NCBI GenBank assembly: GCA_902795875.1
Contig: CADBND010000016.1
Location: 1 to 9,641, forward strand
Origin: an uncultured Erysipelotrichaceae bacterium
GTDB taxonomy: Bacteria; Bacillota_I; Bacilli_A; Erysipelotrichales; Erysipelotrichaceae
Length of the DNA: 9,641 nt
Reading direction: 5' to 3'
Positions 1 through 7,277 of the stretch are shown here, piece after piece. The translations under genes and the position numbers were made by a program. Positions within the stretch are counted from its first letter, which is position 1, and every line of letters starts with the position of its first letter. The notes below the pieces were generated by a model. The model saw only the letters and a program-made list of their open reading frames with translations. It did not search any database and was not told the DNA's origin.

Positions 1-1
1 C

Positions 2-1117
2 ATCCTCGTAGGTAAGGTCACGCCGAAAGGACAGTCCGATGCTTCGCCGGAAGAAAAACTGTTATTGGCGATCTTCGGTGAGAAATCACACGAAGTCAGA
101 GATAACTCATTGAGAGTTCCGCACGGTGGTGCCGGTATCGTTCAGTCCATCCGGGTCTTCAAGAGATCCGAGGGCTATGAACTGGGTCCGGGTGTCACTG
201 AAGTCATCAAAGTCTATGTCGTCCAGAAACGTAAGATCTCTGAAGGCGACAAGATGGCCGGAAGACACGGCAACAAGGGTGTCATTTCCAAGATCCTTCC
301 GATCGAGGATATGCCGTTCATGCCGGATGGAACTCCGGTGGATATCATGTTGAACCCGTTCGGTGTTCCTTCCCGTATGAATATCGGTCAGGTATTGGAG
401 ATCCATCTGGGTATGGCTGCCAAGACTTTGTCCGAGAAGACGGGCAAACCGGTGAAGTTCGCGACGCCGGTCTTCGACGGTATCACCAACGAGGAACTGA
501 CACAGATCATGGAAGAAGCCGGTACTTCGATGGATGGCAAGCTCGTCTTGCGTGACGGAAAGACCGGTGAACCGTATGACGAACGTATCGCCGTCGGTGT
601 CATGTACATGATCGAGCTGGCACACATGGTCGATGATAAGCTTCATGCCCGTTCGACCGGTCCGTATTCACTTGTTACGCAGCAGCCTTTGGGCGGTAAA
701 GCGCAGAACGGTGGACAGAGATTCGGTGAAATGGAAGTCTGGGCTTTGGAGGCCTATGGTGCAGCTCATACTCTGGAAGAGATCCTGACTGTCAAGTCCG
801 ATGATATCAACGGTCGTACGAAGACTTATGATGCCATCATCAAGGGCAAGAGGATCCCTGAACCGGGTATTCCGGAATCGTTCAACGTCCTGAAGAATGA
901 ATTGCAGGCTTTGGCTCTGGATGTCAGGATGCTGGACAGCGAAGGAAACGAAGTCAGCATTTCCAGAAGCGATGAGGATGATCGCGATATCGAAAGAGCA
1001 AGCGATGCGACTCTCGCGGAGGATATCGAAGGTCTCAGTGTCAGAGACAGTCTCGATGATGAGGAAGCTCCGGAAGCGGCAGCCGGATTCGATAGTTACG
1101 ATCAGGAGGAGGAATAA
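2..1117 (+). CDS. rpoB: RNA polymerase beta subunit, C-terminal part (5' end outside window)
   Basis: This is the C-terminal 371 residues of the beta subunit of the transcribing core enzyme. The reading frame is open from base 2, so the gene begins upstream of the window and the TTG at 65 is internal. Family blocks in order are an EVRDNSLRVPHGG segment (about nt 92-130), GDKMAGRHGNKG with the two lysines that lie near the active centre (codons at 251 and 275), the PFGVPSRMNIGQ block (about nt 357-392), and the GEMEVWALEAYGAAHTLEE clamp/switch region (about nt 725-780) that contacts beta-prime. After the conserved NELQALALDV block the protein ends in a roughly 60-residue acidic, Asp/Glu-rich tail, which is common but variable among Firmicutes. 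The TAA stop is 3 bases before the rpoC ATG, so rpoB and rpoC form one transcription unit. Identification is secure; only the length of the missing part is unknown. Confidence 0.98.
   Translation: MLVGKVTPKGQSDASPEEKLLLAIFGEKSHEVRDNSLRVPHGGAGIVQSIRVFKRSEGYELGPGVTEVIKVYVVQKRKISEGDKMAGRHGNKGVISKILPIEDMPFMPDGTPVDIMLNPFGVPSRMNIGQVLEIHLGMAAKTLSEKTGKPVKFATPVFDGITNEELTQIMEEAGTSMDGKLVLRDGKTGEPYDERIAVGVMYMIELAHMVDDKLHARSTGPYSLVTQQPLGGKAQNGGQRFGEMEVWALEAYGAAHTLEEILTVKSDDINGRTKTYDAIIKGKRIPEPGIPESFNVLKNELQALALDVRMLDSEGNEVSISRSDEDDRDIERASDATLAEDIEGLSVRDSLDDEEAPEAAAGFDSYDQEEE
1104..1112 (+). promoter_or_regulatory. Ribosome binding site of rpoC
   Basis: AGGAGGAGG lies inside the last codons of rpoB and ends 8 bases before the rpoC ATG. 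It is a near-perfect Shine-Dalgarno sequence and fixes the rpoC start. It also shows that this genome uses strong SD-led initiation, in contrast to the two genes at 5098 and 6170. Confidence 0.9.
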
Positions 1118-1120
1118 GAC

Positions 1121-4100
1121 ATGGCAAAAAACAGATTTGAAGCTATAAAAGTCGGATTGGCCTCTCCTGAAAGGATACTTGAATGGTCTCACGGTGAGGT
1201 CACCAAGCCTGAGACGATCAACTACCGTTCCCAGAAGCCGGAAAGAGACGGTCTGTTCTGCGAAAGGATCTTCGGTCCTACGAAGGACTGGGAATGTTAC
1301 TGCGGCAAATACAAGAAAGTACGTTACAAGGGTGTCGTATGTGACCGATGCGGTGTCGAGATCACCAAGTCGAGCGTACGTAGGGAACGTATGGGGCATA
1401 TCGCTCTTGCGGCTCCTGTCGCCCACATCTGGTATCTGAAGGGTATTCCTTCAAGGATGGGTCTCGTACTTAATGTTTCGCCGAAGATCCTGGAAGAAGT
1501 CGTATACTTCGTTACCTGGATCGTTACTGATCCGGGAAAAACGGATCTGGAATACAAGCAGCCTTTATCTGAGCTCGAAGTAAGAAATTACGAGGCGCTT
1601 TACGGTAAGGATGCGTTCAAGGCACAGACGGGTGCCGAAGCGATCAAAACGCTTCTTGAACAGGTCGATGTCCTGAAAGAAAAGGAAGCGATCGTCAAGG
1701 AACTTGAGAATGCGCAAGGAGACAAGCGCAAGAAACTGATCAAGCGTCTGGAAACGATCAATGCCTTCGTCAATTCGGAAAACAAGCCGGAATGGATGGT
1801 CCTCACTGTCCTTCCTGTTATACCGCCAGATCTCAGGCCTATGCTTCAGCTCGATGGCGGCAGATTTGCCACATCTGATCTGAATGACCTTTACAGAAGG
1901 GTTATCACCCGTAACAACCGTCTTAAGAAACTGCTGGAGATCGGTACGCCGAGTATCATCGTCCAGAACGAAAAACGTATGCTTCAGGAAGCGGTCGACG
2001 CCCTGATCGACAACGGCAGAAGAGGAAATCCGGTCAAGGGTTCCGCAAACCGTCCGTTGAAATCACTGTCTCACTCTTTAAAGGGTAAGCAGGGTCGTTT
2101 CAGACAGAACCTCTTAGGTAAGCGTGTCGACTTCTCCGGTCGTTCCGTTATCGCGGTCGGACCGGATCTGAAGATGTATCAGTGCGGTATCCCGCGTGAG
2201 ATGGCGATCCAGCTGTATAAGCCGTTCGTCATAAATGAACTGGTCAATCAGAAGATTGCCCAGTCGTCCAAGTTTGCCGAGAAGATGATCGAAAGATTCG
2301 ATCCGGCGATCTGGGATGTCCTGGAAGAACTGATGGACAATCATCCGGTCTTCCTGAACCGTGCTCCGACTTTGCATAGACTGGGTATCCAGGCTTTCAA
2401 ACCGAAGCTGGTCGAGGGAAGAGCCATAAGACTGCATCCGCTCGTTTGTACGGCATTCAACGCCGACTTCGACGGTGACCAGATGGCCGTCCACCTTCCG
2501 TTATCGGAAGAGGCGAGAGCCGAAGCTGAGATCCTGATGATGGCTTCCAACAACATCCTGGGTCCGAAAGACGGCAAGCCTATCGTTACACCTTCACAGG
2601 ATATGGTCCTTGGAAACTTCTATCTGAACATGGAAGAAACTGCGGAAGAATTCTATGAGAAGGCGGATGCGATCGAGGCACTCGGTGACAAGGAAACAGC
2701 TGCCATGTGGCGTCGTTTCGGTGACAACGAGGGTCACGTATACAAAGACTTCAATGAAGCTCTGATGGCTTATCAGAACAAGGAAGTACACTTACACACC
2801 CGTGTAGCGTTGCCTGCCCGTTCTCTGAATAAGACCGGCTTCAGTGAGGAACAGAAAGAGAAGTATCTGATCACGACGATCGGAAAACTGATCTTCAACG
2901 ACAAGTTCCCGGCTGATTTCCCTTACATTAACGATGTCGAGGGCGATTCGCTCAAGAGGACTCCGGATCGCTGTTTCGCAGAATACGGAACGGATCTGAA
3001 GAAGTTCATCAAGGAACAGAAGATCGCTCCGGAATTTACGAAGAAGAATCTGTCCAAGGTCATTGCGGAAGTCTTCGCAAGATATAAGACGGAAGGCTCT
3101 TCCGAGGTCCTGGATGCGATCAAGGATCTGGGCTTCGAGTATTCTACCGTTGCCGGTATGACGATCTCGCTGTCCGATATCAACGTAGCACCGCATAAGC
3201 AGGTCTTCGTTGAAGAGGCAAAGGCCAAGGCCGATGTCTTACAGAACCTGTTGAGGAGAGGTCAGCTGACCCTTCCTGAATGGGAAAAACATTTCTCAAA
3301 ACTGTGGGCTGATGCGACCAACGCTATCGGTGATGATGTCATGATCAATCTGCCTCGTAACCCGCCGATCAACATGTCATCTGTATCCGGTGCCCGTGGT
3401 AACAAGTCCAACTTTACCCAGCTGGCCGGTATGCGTGGTCTGATGGGTAGACCGACACAGTCCAAGTCGAAGAAGGAATATCAGCCTTCGATCATCGAAG
3501 TCCCGATCTATTCCTCCTTCCGTGAGGGTCTGAACGTATCCGAATTCTTCATTTCGACACATGGTGTTCGTAAAGGTCTGACCGATACCGCTTTGAAGAC
3601 AGCCGAATCCGGTTATCTGACAAGAAGACTGGTCGATGTCGCCCAGGACGTCATGATCATGGAGGAAGACTGCCATACCGATCAGGGCTACTATGTCGAG
3701 GATATTATCGATACGAAAGATAATTCCACGATCGAGAAGTTCTATGACCGTATCGTAGGCCGTTTCTCCAAGGAAGAACTTGCGGATCCCAACACTGGCG
3801 AGATCATCGTCGAGGAAGATGAATTTATCGATGAGGCAATCGCCGACAAGATCCTTGCGGCCGGCTATAAGGGAATGCATATCCGTAACTCCTTCACCTG
3901 CAAGTGCAAGGACGGTATCTGCCGTAAGTGTTACGGACGCAACATGGCTACCGGTAAGCTCGTCGAATCCGGCGAAGCGATCGGTATCATGGCTGCCCAG
4001 TCCATCGGTGAACCGGGTACTCAGCTGACGATGCGTACCTTCCACTCCGGTGGTGTCGCAAACGCAGACGACGATATCACACAGGGTCTGCCGCGTGTCG

Positions 4101-4969
4101 AAGAACTGTTCGAAGCGCGTTGCCCGAAGCATCCTTCCGTTCTGGCGAAGATCGCCGGTGAAATCACGAAGGTCGAAGAACAGGAAGACCATTCCTGGAT
4201 CATCGAGATCACCAATGAAACGGAATCGATCGCTCATAAGTGCGGTATCTCATCCACGATCAGGGCCTGGGTCCAGGTCTGCGAACATGCCAAGGCCGGC
4301 GCAAAGCTGACTGAAGGCAACGTCGATCCGAAGGAACTTCTGTCGATCGCGGGTGTACAGGCTGTACAGAACTACATCCTCAAGGAAGTCAAGAAGGTCT
4401 ATGCCGTTACAGGTATCGATATCTCGGATAAACACGTTGAAGTCATCATCAAACAGATGTTGAAGAAGGTCATCGTAGTCGATCCGGGCAATTCGGATCT
4501 GTGTGCAGGGCAGACGATCTCCATCAAGAAGCTTAACGATCTGAACAATGAGCTGCTGCTCAGCGGTATGAAACAGATCAAGTTCGCTCCGTTGCTTCTG
4601 GGTATCTCCAAGGCTTCGGTCGAGACCGATTCCTTCTTATCTGCTGCTTCCTTCCAGGAGACCACAAAGGTCCTGACGGATGCGGCTGTAAACGGTAAGA
4701 TCGATAATCTCTTTGGTATCAAGGAGAACGTCATTATCGGTAAACTGATCCCGGCAGGTACTGGTTCGAAGTTCGAGAGAGAAACGACGAATCTCGTTCA
4801 CAAGAGAGCTGAAGAACTCGATGAGATCAGAGAGGAAAAACTTCTTGCAGCGCAAGAAGAAGCCGCTCTGCCTTCCGAGCTGACAGGCGAAATGGATGAC
4901 GAAGATCTCGACGAAGATCTCAATAGCGAAGAAACAGACGAAGTATCCGAAGAGGAAACTGAGGAATAA
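1121..4969 (+). CDS. rpoC: RNA polymerase beta-prime subunit
   Basis: A complete 1282-residue beta-prime subunit, which carries the catalytic centre of the core RNA polymerase. The N-terminal zinc ribbon has Cys59, Cys61, Cys74 and Cys77. NADFDGDQ at 447-454 supplies the three Mg-binding aspartates (449, 451, 453). The second zinc site is Cys851, Cys927, Cys934 and Cys937. The bridge-helix segment follows residue 795, and the trigger loop lies around 951-975, ending in TMRTFH (His975). Compared with my recollection of the 1199-residue Bacillus subtilis protein, there are two insertions. One is about 25 residues at roughly 508-536, after the catalytic domain. The other is about 9 residues (779-789, Lys/Ser-rich) just before the bridge helix. 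The C-terminal 33 or so residues are strongly acidic. The gene follows rpoB by 3 bases, has a strong ribosome binding site, and ends just before an intrinsic terminator. Identification is certain. Confidence 0.99.
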   Translation: MAKNRFEAIKVGLASPERILEWSHGEVTKPETINYRSQKPERDGLFCERIFGPTKDWECYCGKYKKVRYKGVVCDRCGVEITKSSVRRERMGHIALAAPVAHIWYLKGIPSRMGLVLNVSPKILEEVVYFVTWIVTDPGKTDLEYKQPLSELEVRNYEALYGKDAFKAQTGAEAIKTLLEQVDVLKEKEAIVKELENAQGDKRKKLIKRLETINAFVNSENKPEWMVLTVLPVIPPDLRPMLQLDGGRFATSDLNDLYRRVITRNNRLKKLLEIGTPSIIVQNEKRMLQEAVDALIDNGRRGNPVKGSANRPLKSLSHSLKGKQGRFRQNLLGKRVDFSGRSVIAVGPDLKMYQCGIPREMAIQLYKPFVINELVNQKIAQSSKFAEKMIERFDPAIWDVLEELMDNHPVFLNRAPTLHRLGIQAFKPKLVEGRAIRLHPLVCTAFNADFDGDQMAVHLPLSEEARAEAEILMMASNNILGPKDGKPIVTPSQDMVLGNFYLNMEETAEEFYEKADAIEALGDKETAAMWRRFGDNEGHVYKDFNEALMAYQNKEVHLHTRVALPARSLNKTGFSEEQKEKYLITTIGKLIFNDKFPADFPYINDVEGDSLKRTPDRCFAEYGTDLKKFIKEQKIAPEFTKKNLSKVIAEVFARYKTEGSSEVLDAIKDLGFEYSTVAGMTISLSDINVAPHKQVFVEEAKAKADVLQNLLRRGQLTLPEWEKHFSKLWADATNAIGDDVMINLPRNPPINMSSVSGARGNKSNFTQLAGMRGLMGRPTQSKSKKEYQPSIIEVPIYSSFREGLNVSEFFISTHGVRKGLTDTALKTAESGYLTRRLVDVAQDVMIMEEDCHTDQGYYVEDIIDTKDNSTIEKFYDRIVGRFSKEELADPNTGEIIVEEDEFIDEAIADKILAAGYKGMHIRNSFTCKCKDGICRKCYGRNMATGKLVESGEAIGIMAAQSIGEPGTQLTMRTFHSGGVANADDDITQGLPRVEELFEARCPKHPSVLAKIAGEITKVEEQEDHSWIIEITNETESIAHKCGISSTIRAWVQVCEHAKAGAKLTEGNVDPKELLSIAGVQAVQNYILKEVKKVYAVTGIDISDKHVEVIIKQMLKKVIVVDPGNSDLCAGQTISIKKLNDLNNELLLSGMKQIKFAPLLLGISKASVETDSFLSAASFQETTKVLTDAAVNGKIDNLFGIKENVIIGKLIPAGTGSKFERETTNLVHKRAEELDEIREEKLLAAQEEAALPSELTGEMDDEDLDEDLNSEETDEVSEEETEE

Positions 4970-4973
4970 GCAG

Positions 4974-5003
4974 AAGAGGTGTGCACAGTGTGCACACCTT
5001 TTT
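4974..5003 (+). terminator. Intrinsic terminator of the rpoBC operon
   Basis: AGGTGTGCAC (4977-4986) pairs perfectly with GTGCACACCT (4990-4999) around a 3-nt loop, or as a 9-bp stem with a 5-nt loop, and runs straight into a five-base T run (4999-5003). It starts 7 bases after the rpoC stop. The upstream flank is not A-rich enough to call it bidirectional. Confidence 0.88.
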
Positions 5004-5010
5004 GTATGCC

Positions 5011-5038
5011 TTGATACTGATCGTTTTCTTTCGATAAA
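5011..5038 (+). promoter_or_regulatory. Possible upstream promoter (TTGATA-16-GATAAA)
   Basis: TTGATA at 5011-5016 and GATAAA at 5033-5038 are separated by 16 bases, a plausible but mediocre sigma-A promoter just beyond the rpoC terminator. If used, it would give the 5098 gene a leader of about 50 nt, still without a well-placed Shine-Dalgarno sequence. The TATAAT further down is the better candidate. Confidence 0.3.
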
Positions 5039-5063
5039 AAAGTCGAGTTCACGTAAAGTTCAG

Positions 5064-5091
5064 TTGGTTTTTGCGCAGGATTGTATATAAT
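5064..5091 (+). promoter_or_regulatory. Promoter for the first NlpC/P60-like gene, predicted leaderless start
   Basis: A consensus TATAAT lies at 5086-5091, with a weak -35 (TTGGTT, 5064-5069) 16 bases upstream. The hexamer ends only 6 bases before the ATG at 5098, so the expected transcription start (a purine about 6-7 nt downstream) is the A of the start codon itself. There is no Shine-Dalgarno sequence at normal distance; the nearest AGGA (5077-5080) is 17 bases from the ATG and lies upstream of the -10. A leaderless transcript is therefore inferred. Confidence 0.6.
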
Positions 5092-5097
5092 GTTTCT

Positions 5098-6120
5098 ATG
5101 AAACTCAAAAACAGTATCCTTATGGGCTTGCTTCTGGCTTGTCTGCTGGGGCTCGTCGGCTATAAGGCTGCAAACCTGGATGTGATCGAAACGGCTGCCT
5201 GTGAACTGGAACAGTCTTATGAGATATTGCTGGCAGTCGGAGAAAAGCACTATATCGGAGAAGAAGAACTTTCCGTTGAAGAGGAAGGCGTCGTAAAGAT
5301 CGAAGAAGGCTATGTGGTTGGCATGAAAAGCGGGACCGGGAAGGTCTTTGCGGGATGCGATACCTACACGGTCGAAGTTTCTGATCTTTATACCGCTCCG
5401 ATCATAAATATGGAAAAGGAATTTCTTCCTGAGGGCCGCTATACTGTTTTTGAGAACCGTTATCTTGATAATGTCCTTTCCGCAATGATCGGTGCAGCAG
5501 GCTATCATAGCAGAGCGGGTGCAGTGGAAGCTGCCCGTTTCCTGACGCTGCGTTTTCCTTACAAGCTGCATTATTTCTATGAAAACGGACGGCTGAGTTC
5601 CGAGACGTATGAGGTGGATGGCGAAGGACGCTATTACCATGAAGGTCTCTATCTTTCCAACTACAAGATGGCGAGCATCTCAGGTTCGAGAACGACTTCA
5701 AAGCCCTGGGGTTATACGATCTATGAACTGGATACCGGTTTGAATACGCCCAATGGGCTGGACTGTTCCGGTTTCATCACATGGGCTTTATATAATGCGG
5801 GATTCGACTGCGGTGATATCGGTGCCGGTCCAAGTCCTGATAAGACCGATCTGACTGATCTGGGTGAGATGGTCTATCTTTCCGATCTGGACTTCGACAA
5901 GGTGAAGTGCGGTGATCTGACGGGACTGGACGGACATATCGGTATGGTGATCGGTTTAAAGGAAGATAAGATCTATATCGCGGAATCCTATTGGGTGAAT
6001 GATCTGCAGGTGAGGGTGTATGACAAGAAGGAATTTCTGGAAGATTCGGAATGGGACTATGTGATCCTGATGGACTCCTATTATAAAGAGGACGGCAATT
6101 ATACTTCTTATTGGAAATAG
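5098..6120 (+). CDS. Exported Ig-like/NlpC-P60-like cysteine peptidase homologue (paralogue 1)
   Basis: A 340-residue exported protein. I choose the ATG at 5098 because the charged-then-hydrophobic export segment (MKLKNS, then hydrophobic about 7-24) starts there; an in-frame TTG at 5071 lies upstream of the best -10. Residues about 33-95 resemble a small bacterial Ig-like (BIG2-type) module, with Cys35 and Cys87 at its edges. A middle domain of unknown function spans about 108-190 and includes GYHSRAGAVEAARFLTLRFP. The C-terminal part matches the NlpC/P60 fold: DCSGF with nucleophile Cys223 and GHIGMVIG with His280. The usual third residue (His/Asn/Gln) is not evident; the equivalent strand reads YIAES, with Glu296 one position later. 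NlpC/P60 enzymes usually cut peptidoglycan stem peptides at the cell surface, but substrate and even activity are unproven here. LLAC at 12-15 resembles a lipobox but is poorly placed. It is a tandem paralogue of the next gene, 49 bases downstream. Confidence 0.85.
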   Translation: MKLKNSILMGLLLACLLGLVGYKAANLDVIETAACELEQSYEILLAVGEKHYIGEEELSVEEEGVVKIEEGYVVGMKSGTGKVFAGCDTYTVEVSDLYTAPIINMEKEFLPEGRYTVFENRYLDNVLSAMIGAAGYHSRAGAVEAARFLTLRFPYKLHYFYENGRLSSETYEVDGEGRYYHEGLYLSNYKMASISGSRTTSKPWGYTIYELDTGLNTPNGLDCSGFITWALYNAGFDCGDIGAGPSPDKTDLTDLGEMVYLSDLDFDKVKCGDLTGLDGHIGMVIGLKEDKIYIAESYWVNDLQVRVYDKKEFLEDSEWDYVILMDSYYKEDGNYTSYWK

Positions 6121-6153
6121 ACTATTAAAAAAGTGAGAGAGAAAAGGCCATTG

Positions 6154-6162
6154 TGTTATCAT
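6154..6162 (+). promoter_or_regulatory. Extended -10 promoter for the second NlpC/P60-like gene, predicted leaderless start
   Basis: TGTTATCAT is an extended -10 element (TGn plus TATCAT at 6157-6162). No clear -35 is seen at 17 bp upstream. The hexamer ends 7 bases before the GTG at 6170, placing the predicted transcription start at or next to the first base of the start codon. No ribosome binding site lies in the gap; the nearest AAAAGG (about 6142-6147) is 22 bases away. The geometry matches that of the preceding paralogue. Confidence 0.55.
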
Positions 6163-6169
6163 TTATAGC

Positions 6170-7216
6170 GTGAAAAGAAAAAAGAGCTATACCTGGCTGA
6201 CATTGGTGATGGTGATCGTCCTCTCACTTTTTATTATGGGTTTCGGTTCAAGGAAGTCTCTTGAGGAAAATGGGGAAGAAACGAAGATCTATGAATGGAC
6301 GGAAAAGCCTTGTGAAGTGAAGGATCACTATAAAGTCTATCTGGGTATAAATGAGGTCTATGTGCAGGATGACGTGGGCTATATCAGCGATGATGAACAG
6401 ATCGCTTCAGTGAATTCCAACCGGGTGACAGGACAAAAGAAGGGAACGACGATCTTGCGGAAGGATTGTAATGTCTACGAAGTGGAAGTGACGGATATGA
6501 TCCTCAAGCCCGAATGGGATCCTACAAGGCCTTATCTGACCTGCGGCCGATATACATACGAAGAGAATCTTTATCTCGATGAGATCCTGAAGACAAAGAT
6601 CGCGGAGAGAGGATATCATACCAGGGCAGCGGTCGTACAGGCAGCGAGATTCCTGACGCTGCAGTTTCCGTACCGCATGAACTATTTCAACGAGAACGGC
6701 AGACTTCCGTATTGCGATGGGGAAGGCCGATACTATCACGAAGGACTGTTTCTGAACAACGAAAAGAACAGTGAGATCGGAAAAAGAGTGAGAGGTCCCA
6801 ACTGCTGGGGCTGTCCGATCTATTCTGTTTCCGTCACGAAAGTGCTGAATAACGCCTTCGATTGTTCGGGTTTTGTTTCCTGGTGCCTTCTCAATGCCGG
6901 CTATGATCCCGGTGATCTGGGTGCCGGTCCCAAACCGGATGTTTTCGATCTTGCTGATCTGGGCAGAAGAGTACAGATCACGGCGGATTCGCTGGATGAG
7001 ATCAAGAACGGCGATCTGATGTCGGCGAACGGTCATATCGGGATCCTGATCGGGATGAAAGACGGGATCTATTATATTGCGGAGACCAATGCCGGTATCG
7101 ATCTGCGTGTCATCGGTTACGACAAGGAAGGACTGATGAAGACTTCTTTCACCCATTATGTCGACATGGATGAGTATTACGGAAGTGACGGGAAGATGAA
7201 CCGTTTCTGGGAATGA
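6170..7216 (+). CDS. Exported Ig-like/NlpC-P60-like cysteine peptidase homologue (paralogue 2)
   Basis: A 348-residue exported protein, paralogous to its upstream neighbour along its whole length. It starts at GTG: an in-frame TGA at 6134-6136 and the lack of any other start codon after it leave this as the first possible start. The N-terminus has a basic KRKK segment and a hydrophobic stretch (about 8-26) typical of a signal peptide or anchor. Residues about 45-108 form a BIG2-like Ig module with the characteristic VNSNRVTGQKKGTT pattern, bracketed by Cys48 and Cys100. The middle domain (about 120-200) repeats the GYHTRAAVVQAARFLTLQFP and GEGRYYHEG blocks of the paralogue. The NlpC/P60-like domain has DCSGF (Cys232) and GHIGILIG (His289). 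The third-residue strand reads YIAET (Glu305) instead of a His, Asn or Gln. Extra cysteines (NCWGC region, about 209-212) are not shared with paralogue 1. A terminator follows. A cell-wall or surface role is inferred; the substrate is unknown. Confidence 0.85.
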   Translation: MKRKKSYTWLTLVMVIVLSLFIMGFGSRKSLEENGEETKIYEWTEKPCEVKDHYKVYLGINEVYVQDDVGYISDDEQIASVNSNRVTGQKKGTTILRKDCNVYEVEVTDMILKPEWDPTRPYLTCGRYTYEENLYLDEILKTKIAERGYHTRAAVVQAARFLTLQFPYRMNYFNENGRLPYCDGEGRYYHEGLFLNNEKNSEIGKRVRGPNCWGCPIYSVSVTKVLNNAFDCSGFVSWCLLNAGYDPGDLGAGPKPDVFDLADLGRRVQITADSLDEIKNGDLMSANGHIGILIGMKDGIYYIAETNAGIDLRVIGYDKEGLMKTSFTHYVDMDEYYGSDGKMNRFWE

Positions 7217-7247
7217 AAATATTTTCAGATTATTAAAATAATTTCAG

Positions 7248-7276
7248 AAAAATGATGGATAAGCCATCATTTTTTA
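7248..7276 (+). terminator. Intrinsic terminator after the NlpC/P60-like pair
   Basis: AAAAATGATGG (7248-7258) pairs with CCATCATTTTT (7265-7275) around a 6-nt loop, ending in six Ts. It closes the transcription unit of the two paralogues and lies immediately upstream of the next promoter. The A-rich left side means it could also work on the opposite strand. Confidence 0.85.
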
Positions 7277-7277
7277 T

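Noticed and set aside
65..67. TTG as a start codon for the rpoB-like reading frame
   Set aside because: The frame is open to the window start, and the residues before it (KVTPKGQSDASPEEKL) are conserved rpoB sequence, so this is an internal leucine.
3377..4237. 286-codon open frame on the - strand opposite rpoC
   Set aside because: It lies wholly inside the conserved rpoC coding region, has no ribosome binding site or recognisable domain, and is explained by rpoC codon bias. The same applies to the long antisense frames at 107-646, 668-1426 and 6407-7156.
5071..5073. In-frame TTG start for the first NlpC/P60-like protein
   Set aside because: It lies upstream of the TATAAT element, adds a non-signal-like RRIVYNVS stretch before the export segment and has no ribosome binding site.
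4896..5090. 64-codon + strand frame across the rpoC end and terminator
   Set aside because: It overlaps rpoC out of frame, passes through the terminator and has Lys-rich low-complexity sequence without a ribosome binding site.
5139..5142. Lipobox LLAC at residues 12-15 of the first paralogue
   Set aside because: Only about ten residues precede the Cys, and a further hydrophobic stretch follows it, so a plain signal peptide or membrane anchor fits better. The second paralogue has no equivalent.
4798..5640. 280-codon open frame on the - strand spanning the rpoC end, the terminator and the first paralogue
   Set aside because: It crosses the rpoC terminator hairpin and reads as low-complexity Ser runs opposite acidic codons. 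It has no family resemblance, and the + strand genes on both sides are convincing.
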